NCBI RefSeq assembly: GCF_023721935.1
Contig: NW_026057589.1
Location: forward strand, 7,000,415 to 7,064,414
Direction of reading: 5' to 3'
DNA from: Panthera uncia
Taxonomy: Eukaryota > Chordata > Mammalia > Carnivora > Felidae
DNA: 64,000 nt
Part shown: piece by piece, positions 36,269 through 47,900 of the stretch
Layout of the letters: each line of letters begins with the position of its first letter
Numbering within the stretch: position 1 is the first letter of the stretch
Translations under genes and position numbers: made by a program
The notes under the pieces: model-generated
Databases searched by the model: none
Seen by the model: only the letters and a program-made list of their open reading frames with translations
What the model was told of the DNA's origin: nothing

Positions 36269-36438
36269 GGCACCTGGGTGGCTTGGTCAGTTAAGCATCT
36301 GACTCTTGAATTTGGCACAGGTCATGATCCCAGGGTCATGGGATCGAGCCCCATACCAGGCTCCATGTTGAGCATAGAGACTGCTTGGGATTCATTCTCT
36401 CTCTCTCTCTCTCTCTCAAAAATAAATCTTTAAAAAAA
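36269..36438 (+). mobile_element. CAN-SINE, CT-microsatellite subtype, between CES3 and CES4A
   Basis: Shorter subfamily with CTGACTCTTGAATTTGG and a (CT)n tract before AAAAATAAATCTTTAAAAAA. The rest of 34481-37783 holds MIR traces and unique sequence; I see no gene in it. Confidence 0.9.
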
Positions 36439-37335
36439 TGTTTGGAGGTGGGGGATTTAGGAGAGAGATTTTCTCTGGAGAGAGCTGTTACCTCCCTGTG
36501 AATCCTCATCCCACTTCCTTCCTCTCAAGCTGTGGGGCTCCTTTTTGGGAGACCATGGAGGAGGGCGAGAAGTGCTGCTCACCACGGGGAAGTTCAGCCA
36601 ACTCGAGCTTGACTCCATCAGCTTGTGACCACAGTGGGTAGGGTAGTGGGGCTGCAATGGGAGGGGCCATGCCTCTCCCAGAGTGGGGCAAGGGGTGTCA
36701 GAGGGTTGCCCACAAAGACCCTGCAGGATTGGAGGTCACCTCTGGCCTGTCTCAGGCCTCTTTCTTAGAGGGGCATAGAGCCTGGGAAGGAATGCTGGGC
36801 AGAAAATGCCATACTCTGGAGACTGAGGAAGGACCACAGGATAGGAACTGGGGGACAGGTATCCCAAGGAAGGGACATCTCTGATGAACCCACAAAATTG
36901 GCCATGAGAGAAGGAGTAAGCTTTAACCATCTGCCAGGCCTCCAGAGCAGGAGGCCATGGGTCGAGGAAGAATGGCACCGTTCCCCTACCTTTCCCTCTC
37001 TGCTCATTCCACCCTGCTGAGCAGAGGCATCACAGAAGCCCATCAGACCCCTGTTCTCAAAGGACTCCAGGCTTCGATGGGAGATTGGAAGGGAACAGTC
37101 TTAACTGTGAATTAAGATGAAACTCCACCTTCCTCCTGTCCCCACCCCCTGCTCCAGGCCCAGGTGCTTCCAGATCTGGCTGCCCCAACAGGACCTTGAG
37201 CCTGTGAGGACAGCGACCATGCAGGAACACCCCCCGCCCCGCCACCAGGGACTTTTGATTCCTGGCACAGAGCCTGCCACTTCATGATGGTCCTGGGTAA
37301 GAGCCGGGATGTGTGAGGAAGGGTGAAGCATTGCC

Positions 37336-37342
37336 TATAAAA
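37336..37342 (+). promoter_or_regulatory. CES4A: Possible TATA box upstream of CES4A
   Basis: TATAAAA occurs about 445 bases upstream of the CES4A start codon, in unique-looking sequence without a CpG island. A start about 30 bases downstream would give a 5' UTR of roughly 415 bases. Only the motif and its place support this. Confidence 0.2.
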
Positions 37343-37783
37343 AGAGACTGGGCAAAACAAAGGGGAGCAGGGAGGCCTGAGACCCTTAAATCCACAGTGA
37401 ATACACCTGGGGATTGAGGGGCCTTGTAACCAGGTCCTCTGCTGCAATCTTAGCACCTACTGGGCACTCAGAGCTTGACTCACACTGCAGCTGTTAAGCC
37501 TATTGCACAGACGAACACATCAGGCAGAGATTGCAGACTGGTCAGTTTTTTGAAGAGCCAAGACTATCTATCATGTGCTGTCACTCCAAGGCAGACAATC
37601 AAGGCTGTGGGCTGGCCAGAGGGCTGGTCACAATTTCTTCTGCCCCTGCACCTGCTGATGGGATTTAGGGAAGATAAAAGTGGGACTTCCCAGTGCTCAC
37701 TGGACACTGCAGACACAGCTACCAACTGGTACCCACAGTGTGGATGTCACCCCAGCCTGTGGCAGGAGCTGGCTGGCCAGAAC

Positions 37784-40700
37784 ATGAGTTGGATTCTATA
37801 CCTGAGCCTCACTCTTTGCCTGATGGTGCAGACAGCCCTGGGTAAGCCCCAACTCCATCCTGAGGGTGTCAGGCAAGAGGGACATGAGAGACACAGGGGC
37901 AGGCCCTCAGCTCAACCTCTCCTGGTGCAGTGGGGCAAGGGCATTTCAACAAGGTCTGGGCGGATGGGGGGGTTGTTTCAGGGCACTGATCCTCCCATCA
38001 GCTAAGAGTCTAGACATTTATGTTTATATATTAAAATAAAATATATTTTATAATTTACATAATTTTATGTATTTATAATTTGTTAATTTATATTTGTATT
38101 CCTTATAAAATTAATATTATATAAAATTACTACTATATTAGTATATACATTAGTGTGTATGTATATGTTACCACCAACCAGACTGAGATCTAGAACATTT
38201 CTAGCACCCCACATGCTCCTTCCCAATCAATACCCTCAAAGTAGCCACTATTCTGACCTCTATCACAAATTAGTTTTGCCTATATAAGTGCATTTAATTT
38301 TTTTTAAATGTTTTATTTATCTTTAAGACAGAGACAGAGTACGAGCAGCGGAAGGGCAGAGAGAGAGGGAGACACAGACTCTGAGCAGGCTCCAGGCTCT
38401 GAACTGTCAGCACAGAGCCCAATCTGGGGCTTAAACTTGTGAACCACAAGATCATGACCTGAGCCAAAGTCATACGCCTAACCGACTGAGCTACCCAGGC
38501 GCCCTGTTTAAGTGCATTTAAATTTTTTTATTTGCGAGAAACTTTGCTAAATCACTTTTAGCATTTTGGCACATTTTCTTTTAGTCTTTTTATTTCATGT
38601 TTGTACACAGCTACAGTATTAGCATGTATACAACTTTATACACTGCTTTTTTTCACTTAGAATCTTACCACAAGCAGCTTATAACTTTAGTTTATAGTTA
38701 AAATTTTTTTGCCTGGTCCTGTGACATAAATGATGCTTCTAGTACTCACTATGGTATATTTAACTATGGTTCATAAAGGTCTTCGTTTTAATGCCTTTCT
38801 GACTCTTTTCTGAAGGGAGGGACCTGAAAGTGAAATTACTGAGTCAAAATAAACTTTTAAAAACTTTTAAAAAGGTTGGGGGGTACCTGGGTGGCTCAGT
38901 TGGTTAAGCGGGTGGTTCTTAATTTCGGTTGAGGTCAGGCTCTCACCGTTTGTAAGCTGGAGCCCTACATCTGGCTCTGCACTGACAGCATGGAACCTGC
39001 TTGGGATTCTGTTTCTCCCTCTCTCTGACCCTCCCCTGCCCTCTCTCGTGTGCTCTCTAAATAAATAAATAAATAAATAAGTAAAAACTTAAAAAAAAAA
39101 AAGAAATTACTGAGTCAAAGCATGTGAACGTGGCTCTTCTACATTATGCCAAATTATTTCTCCAAGGCATTGTATTAATTTATCCTGCACCAACCTGTAC
39201 CAACAGTACATGTGAATATCCTTTTCACATATACTGTTTCTTTGCCAGAATTGGGGGCCATCATTTTTAATTTCTTAGGTGGAAGCTGTCTCTCCTGGTT
39301 TTAATTAGCATTTTATGCTTATTAAGAAGGTGGAATGGGGAGCCTGGGTGGCTCAGTCGGTTGGGCGTCTGACTTCAGCTCAGGTCATGATCTCACAGTT
39401 CGTGGGTTCGAGCCCTGCATAGGGCTCTGTGCTGACAGCTCAGAGCCTGGAGCCTGCTTCAGATTCTGTGTCTCTCTCTTTGCCCATTCCCACTTGCACT
39501 CTGTCTCTCACCCTCTCAAAAATAAACATTAAAAAAAAAAAGAAGGTGGAATGTTTTCATAAGTGCTCACATATTGTCTCCGGGTAGCAAGGCTGGAGTG
39601 GGGACCACTCCATGGCAGTTCTTGTTCAGGGGTGTAAAGCACTCTGCCACATGCTTAGGTGTCCCCAGAGACTGGGACGAGGACAACAGAACATCACCGC
39701 TTAGAGTAGAACTCCGAGAAGAACCTCACTCTGTGTGACCTTGAGCAAGTTCTATAACCCCTTTGAGCTTCATTTTCCACATTTGTATTGTGCAATAATA
39801 ACATTTACCCTTTACATTTTTTAGGAGGATGAGGTGAGATAATCCATGTAAAGTGTTTGGCACAGTGCTAGACTATAATAAAGGATCAATAAATTATAGT
39901 TGTGGGCTAGTTAGGCTTCAGGGCAAATCCAAGTAATATGACAGACCTCTGCCTCTTTGCTGTGTCCTCTGAGACCTCAGGCTGGTTGCTACCCCTGTCT
40001 GGGCCCTTAGTCCTCCCCTAGCTCTCCCCAGGGCCAATGAGGAGTTGATGTGAGAGAACCATGTGAAAGGCTGTGTCAACTGCAAAGAACTGCACACAGA
40101 GAGGAGGTTTGAGATGGCCCTTTGCCTGCACTGGCCTGCCTACATGCTTGCAGGCCCCCATTGTAGTCACTCCTTGTGCACAGATATTGCTTTTGTCAGA
40201 TGTGCAGAGACTTGGGAACGTGGACAGAGTGGTACTTTGGGTCACCTGAAGCTGGAGGTGCGAGGGTGTGCTCTACCACACCAATTCCAAATGCAGTGCC
40301 CAAAATCGAATGCATCAAAATCTCACGGAGGTATTTGTAAATCTACTTTCCCAATGCAACCCTGAGATTCTCATTCAGAGGACAGGCCTAGGAATCTGTA
40401 TTTCAGCAATGATTTCCTCAGATGATTCTGATACACAGCCAAGTTCAATAATACTCGGACCAGATTTGCTTTCTGTCATTTGCAGAGTGAGCTCCAGGGG
40501 ACCAGGGTACAGAACGATTCAGTTTTGATAAGAAAGGAGGAAGAGAAATGACAGGGGTGCTTCAGGAAAGGGCAATAGAGGTGAGGCAGAGCAATGCTTG
40601 GCAATAGCAATAGGGCAAGACGAGAGCTGACAAGAGGAAGAAATGCCCATAAGCAGCCATTAAATTCAAGTCGCTCTAGTTTGTATATAGTCCAAGAGCT

Positions 40701-41864
40701 GGCTAAGGTGTGGATATAGGTCTAATGTATCTGTGTGCCCGTGTGTAATATATGAATATATGCCACATATGGATACGATGTAACCTTTATATAACTGTAC
40801 TTACATGCATGTATATGTATGTATGCATATGTGTGTGCACTTAAGTCTTGTATTTCTACATGCTTTGTTGTAAATAAGCTGTGTTCACATATACCTATGT
40901 ATGTATAAATTTGTATGTACATGTGAGTATTACTGTGAGTATACATACGAATGAGAATGTCAATAACGTGTGTGATTTCTTCCCAGAAGTATGCCAGGTA
41001 AATGTCAGCAACAAGAAAGAGGTACTGGAATACCAATATGAGACAAGCAAAAATCAAAATAAATGACATGATTATTGACATTAAATGATACATTAAATGA
41101 CAGATAAATAATTCATATAATAGACATGAACCTTTATGCACCTATCAACATAGCATTGAAACCTTAAATAATGAGAGAGAAAAATACTGAGAGAAACACA
41201 GAAAAGGCAGGCAAAATACACAATTGTGAAAAGCTTCAAGCTGCAACTGGTGCCATGGCAGACAGGCCAGAGTCCTTTCAGTGGCCAGAGTGACCCTTCT
41301 CCTCTCTTCCTAGGTGCTCAGCACACCAAGGAACCTCTAGTGATTACCAAATATGGGACGCTCCAAGGAAAACAGATGCACGTCGGGAAGACACCCATCA
41401 ATGTCTTCCTAGGAGTGCCCTTCTCCAGACCGCCTGTGGGTGTCCGCAGGTTTGCTGCCCCAGAGCCCCCAGAGCCCTGGGAAGGAATCAAAAACGCCAC
41501 CACCTATGCCCCTGCGTAAGAGCCAAATGACTGTTGGCTGGGAGGTGGGCAAACTCTAAGGGGGGGGGGGGGTATCTATGCCGGCCTCTGGGCCAGAGTT
41601 TGAACAACTCACTAAAAAGAGTGCACTGTATGACTGTAAGTAGCCTGGGGTCCATTCCAGCCCTCAGTTTCCAAACCTATATAATGAAGTAGTTGGTCCA
41701 GATGATGTTTACAGGACTGTTAATGCTGTTTGTTCTTGGCTTTCTTATGGGAAAGCTCCAGACAAGGAGGAGGTGCTCACTGATGTGCCTCCAGGATCTT
41801 CTGGGAACCTAAGTTTTCCTAAAAGTATGTGAGGAGGAGTTCTCTCTGTCTCTGTCTGTCTCTG

Positions 41865-41917
<53 letters not shown>

Positions 41918-44900
41918 TACACACACACACACACACCATACCCAGTGAACCCTGAGCTCTTCCCTCTCACTTGGGGCTTGAGCCCCAGAACAAGCCCACA
42001 CGACACCATCAGCCCTTCCCTGCAGAAGGAGCTCCAAGATAGGGAGTCACAGGCTCAGTTTCAGTTTTAATGTCCCAGAATTTTTTCTTTTTCAGAGAGA
42101 GAGAGAGAGAGAAAGAGAGCGCACGTACGAGTGCTTGAGCAAGGGAGGGGCAGAGGGAGAGAGAGCATCTTAAGCAGGCTCCACATGCAGCACAGAGCCC
42201 CATGCAGGGCTCAATCCCATGACCCTGAGATCATGACCTGAACCCAACCGAGTCACCCAAGCACCCCAAAGTCCCAGAATCTTAATGCAACCTCTAACAG
42301 GGCTCAAATCCTGAGTCACATGAGCATGTTGAGATAATGACTGCCCTTTGAAGCACTAGGCTTGGCAATTTACCCAGAACAAGTGTATTTATTATTTATT
42401 CAGATCATTGAGTAACCCACTGACCAGAATATTCTGTGGCAATCAGTAACAATCAGTTGGATACAGCACTGGGTTTAGAAAAATGTCTACTGTGAGAACC
42501 TGGGTGTCAGTTGATATCTAAAAACTATAACCACCACCCAGGGTGTCTAAATGTTGAGAACAGGGCATCCACTGTTAGAACATGAATGGCTGTTAGTAGA
42601 ACACTGGGGTGTTAGTTGTTAGAACACTGACCACCAGTGAGAGAAACCAAGACATCTGAACCTTCTGTGATTGTTATGCGGAATCCCATGGATCAGGTGA
42701 CAGAACAGGGGATGACCATTATTAGAGCCCCGAGGATCAGGGGTTTAGAGAGTGAGGTGCCCATTGCATAGAAGTCCAGGTGTCAGTTGTTGGAACCTTT
42801 GCCATGAGCTGTCAGACAACAGCTGTTTGGAACACAGAGTGACAGGTAGAAGAATTTGTGGATGGCTTACAACAGACTGTGGGATGGTAGTTAAGGAGAC
42901 AAGAAGACTAGTGGCCAGTTTGGATGACTAGCTTCAGGCCAGAGCAGCAAGGGAACAAGTGGAGAAAGGAGTAGAATAGACAGGCTTTCTTGCAGCCAGT
43001 CAGATGGGCCCAGCCCCAACTATTGGCAATAGCCACACTCCAGGCTGGGCCAGCAGGGAGAAAAGATGAGGTGGCCCAACAGCCCATGCTCCACAAGTAC
43101 ACCAAATGTTCACGTGGTACAAGGCACTGGGCTGAGTGCCAGGACTCAGACAAATCCACATCCATCCCTGCCCCTAGGGAGTGCATGGTTGCTTGGGGAG
43201 AATAACAACCAAACCAATCGAAACAACTCTAACCCAGCGTGGATAGAACTTTGGGAAGCACAGACAGGAAGTGCCCAGCAGAGGGGGCACCACTTTAGCT
43301 GAGCCTTAAACATAAGCAGGAGTTTGCCAGGCAGAGAAAACATTAGGCAGAAGGGACATAAGCAAAAGGGCTTCGAGATGGGAGACAAGGAAGGGTCCGT
43401 GGGCATCTAGAGCAAAGAGTGCCAGGAAGACTAGATGGAGAGGGCCTGCATCAGTATGGGTGAATCTGGACCTTATCCTGAGCGCAGGGGGGCCCAGGAA
43501 GGTTTTAAGGAGGGAAGTGAAATAGGTTTTTGTTTTCTGTCAATCCTTCCGGTCAGGGTGTGGAGGATGAGTTGGAAGCGATGTTCAAGAGGCTGGGGCA
43601 GTGTCCTGGCCAGAGTAGGTAATGGCCTTTACAAGGCAGCATCTTTGGGATGGAGGAGGCCTATTTAAGAGCTGTTTGGGAGACAGAAAAGAGCCTGAAG
43701 GATGGGGGCATGAAATCCCAGGACACCCAGGTTTCTGGCTTGACAGCACCAAAAGGGTCTCCAACAGAAGCATGGAACCTCTCCCCAGGCAGATTCCTGG
43801 GACCGGGGGCAAGACAGAGGGGTGGATCTTGCCCTGGCTCCGACCTGGCGCTGCACTCACCCTGGACCCTAATGCTAGTGGAGGCTATTCGGACACAAAC
43901 AGATACACACACACACACATACACACACACACACGCACACGCACGCACTCGCGCGCATCCTACATTTTGCTTTTGGTTCTATTTCCTCAACTGCGGAACC
44001 TGGGTTTGCAACCATTCTCCCGTCTTTGGCCACCACGTTGGGCCCAAACTCACATCGTGACCTCAGGTGCCTTCAGGAGTCCTGGGGACAGATCACCTCC
44101 ATGTACTTCAACACGCGTAAACAGTACAAGTGGCTGCGCTTCAGTGAGGACTGTCTGTACCTGAACGTGTACGCTCCAGTGCGCGCGCGTGGGGACGCTC
44201 TGCTGCCGGTGAGTATTCATCCTCTTCCACGCGCCATCCCACTCAGGCACCCCACCGCCCAGCTCAGGCCTCGGCTTTCCATGTCCAGGTGATGGTCTGG
44301 TTCCCAGGAGGTGCCTTCCTCGTGGGCTCCGCTTCCACGTACGATGGCACGCAGCTGGCCTCTCGCGAGAAAGTGGTGCTCGTGCTTCTGCAGCACAGGC
44401 TCGGCATCCTGGGTTTCCTGAGGTGGGCGAGGCTGGGGGCCGGAGCGGGGAATCAGGGGCCGGGCTTCCTAGGGACTTGGGCGGAAGGATAGAGGAGGGG
44501 CTATGGGGGCGCGGCTACAAGAGGTGCGTGCAGGGGCGGGGCCTAATTTCGTCTGGAGAGGGCGGTCACTCCCAAGTGCCGCCAGAGGGGGATCTAACAC
44601 TAGGGAAAAAGGTGTGGTCGCAAGACCTGGTGCCTGAGGGACCAGGCATGGTGAAGTAGGGCCAGGCAGAACCAGGCAGGAGCCCTGAGTAACCAGACGG
44701 TCGGGGGCTCCGGACCCTGATTATAAGCCCCGCGCGTCCAGCACGGGCGACAGCCAGGCCCGCGGGAACTGGGCGCTGCTGGACCAGGTGGCTGCTCTGC
44801 GCTGGGTACAAGAGAACATCGCAGCCTTCGGCGGAGACCCACGCTGCGTGACCCTGTTTGGCCAGTCTTCGGGGGCCATGTGTATTTCGGGACTGGTGAG

Positions 44901-47900
44901 TGCAGCGCCAGGTCAGACCCAGCACAGACGCAGGTCCCCGGGTTCCCATGAGTGCATCCTCCACTGCACACACACCTATGCAGATTTGTGTGTACAGGTA
45001 CATGCCGGTGCACAGACTTGCCCTCACCCCTGCAAAGGGTACTACTCCATCCAGGGGTAGCACTGATGAGAAAACCAAGCCAGCAGAGCGGGCAATGCTG
45101 AGAGTAGGGATACTCAGCCAATCCGTGGTGGGCCAGAAAGATAACCCACCACCTCCTGCCTCCCTACCTACCCCCAGAGCTCTATCCCCTGAACAGAATG
45201 CATCATCCCCTTATGGGCAAGGCTGGGGCCACAGACCAAGCCTGGGAGTCAAGGGCCTGGGTTGGAGACTTGGGCGAACACTGACCTGGTGTGTGCCTGG
45301 AGTGTAGGTGTAAGGTCAGGTACACCCTGTGGGACACATGTTAGGGAGGTGAGCTGGGACCACATAACACAGGGCTTTACCCACCACAGTAATAATACTC
45401 AAATGCTCAAGCACTTTCTGTGTGTCAAACACTCTTCCAAGCACTGTATGTATATTCATTCAATTCCCTCAACAATCCAGAAATAGAAGCATCCTCTTTC
45501 TACAGTTCTACCAAAAGAGAAGTTTTCTCCATTGTGCAGATGGATAAATTGAAGTCCAGAAAAGTTAAGCAGCTTTATTCAAAATACATTGGAGAACAGG
45601 GAAAGATTTGAAGCAGAGAAGTGACACAGCCAGAAGTGCATTTAGAGAGATGGCTCAGTGTGCTGGAACTGAGTTAGGAAGAAGCAGGAGGAGAGGCCTG
45701 GAGGCCATCTGGGAGTGGAGGTGGGGTATATCTTAGAAGAGAGGATGAGGCCTGCCTCTGAAACAGAAGCAAGAAGACTGGAAAGTAGAAGGTAGCTGAA
45801 GAGGGATGCAGGAAGCCAGATGGACAGGACTAGGGCAGCTGGGTGGAGGGGTGAGCAGAGATGATAGGAAAGGCCCCTGGGGCTGGATGGATGGTATAGT
45901 GTGAGGGATGCCACTCAGATGGGAACCAGCTAGAACAAGTTTGGGGCACATGAAGTCTGAAGTGTCCAAGAGACAAGATGAGGGGTCCCAGTTATAGTTG
46001 CTCTTCCAACTTGGGCAGCAAAGAAAGTTAAGAACTGTCAATACAGGTTAAAGGGGCCATAGGAACCAACACCCCCCCCCCATTTCTAACCCAGAAGCAT
46101 AGAGTCTCTTTCCTACACCAGCAGAACCCTTCCCACAAGCTCAGATCCCCTCTGAAACTGCTGGGGCCCATTGCAGGGGCCAGGATAGGGGGGCCCACAG
46201 GCACGAAGGCACTGGCTGTAGGTCTAGCACTCCAACCCAGGACTCTTGACTCCCTCCCAAGCTGCCTGCACTCTTTGGGCCCCTTCACGCTGCCCAGCCC
46301 TGGCCAGAAAGGCACCCAAAACTGCCCAAGTGACTTCTACTTGTGCCTCTCATGGGTACCACACTCCCCACCCCTGCAGATGATGTCACCCCTAGCCCGC
46401 GGTCTCTTTCATCGGGCCATTTCCCAGAGCGGCACCGCAGCACTCAGAGCCTTCATCACTCCTGACCCGCTGAGGGTGGCCAAGGTGGGTGTCTCCTCTC
46501 CCCCAGGGCTCAGCAAGAAGGGGCAGGATGGGCCTGAACACCTCTTCTCCACAGACAGTTGCCCGCCTGGCAGGCTGTACCTACAACAGCACACGGATTC
46601 TGGTAGACTGCCTGAGGGCACGATCAGGGGCTGAGGTGATGCATGTATCTAAGAAGATGGTAGGTAAAACTTCCTTCTAGCTCCTTCACCTGGCCACCTG
46701 TAAGCCACCTACCTGACCTGATACCCGGCTGCCCCCAGGGACCCTGTCTAAGGAGCACAGTGGGGAGACTTTCTTTAACTCTAGTTCCCTCCTCTCCCCT
46801 ACAGGGATTCTTCCACCTGAACTCCCAGAAAGACCCTCAGGAGGTGAGCAGGCCCTGTTGTGTGATTCGAGTATTTATTGAACACCTCCCCCTATGTGCC
46901 AGGCATTCAGGATACTAAGTGAACCGTTCAGACCAAGATTCCTTCCCGAGTAGGACTGATGTTCCAGTGGCGAGAGGCAGTAATCACTATACATAAATAA
47001 CTCATTTACCTCTTTTGAAGGAAAGTGAATAGTGACAAATGGAGCAGGGTAAGGAAGTTGGAAGGCATAGAATTTTAAATAGGAGGGACAAAGAAAGCTT
47101 CATTCAGAAGGTGACATTTAGCAAAGATTGTCAAGAGGTGAGGAAAGTAGATACCTGGGGGTGAGCATCTCCTGCCCTCCAAGGGGTCACTGAACCCCAG
47201 CTTTTCCCAAAGGGCCTATGGATAAAGAAATCTCTGGATGGGGACCTGCTGAGCTGGGAACCCTAGGCTACAGGGATCCTGGGAGGATATGTGGGAGGAC
47301 TATTTGGAAATGCCCCTTGCCTTGTAGGTTGTGTGGTTCATGAGCCCGGTGGTAGATGGTGTGGTGTTCCCAGATGACCCAGCGGTACTCCTGAGCCAGG
47401 GGCAAGTTGCACCTGTGCCCTATCTTCTGGGTGTCAACAACCTGGAGTTCAGTTGGCTCTTACCTTTTGTAAGTCAATAGGAGGGGTGCCCACCCCAGCA
47501 GGAGTAGCAGAGGATTCCTCTTGGGTAGTACTGTGCATGAGATCGGATCCCATTGGCTCTTCTGGGGATGTCCAAGTGCTTGGGTACATCCTGCAGTCCC
47601 GGAGCAGTAAGAGCTGGCCAGAAATGATGGGAGGAAGAGAAGTATTGGCCTCTTGGAGGTTTGGGGACCCCAAATCTTCAGATCATAGTTTGGATGGATC
47701 ATCCTATCCATTGTTTAGCCTCCAGGCAGCTGCAAATCCTGCCCCCCACTCCCACCCCCACAACTGCTCCTAGGTCAGGATAGTTGTCCCCAGTCCCCAC
47801 TTCAGCTCTGACCTGGGTGGTAGCGATGGACAGGTTGAGAACAGGAGGGCAGGAAATAGTCATGGGCCCTTCCTGGGCTGTGTGCTCTGAGAACTCACCA

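Noticed and set aside
37475..38005. Plus-strand open frame of 176 codons over CES4A exon 1
   Set aside because: It contains the CES4A signal peptide in frame but runs from upstream sequence into intron 1; the real start is the family-conserved ATG at 37784 and the donor is at 37842.
43622..44164. Open frames of 180 and 136 codons before CES4A exon 3
   Set aside because: They read through a CA microsatellite and cross the exon 3 acceptor; the true exon uses another frame.
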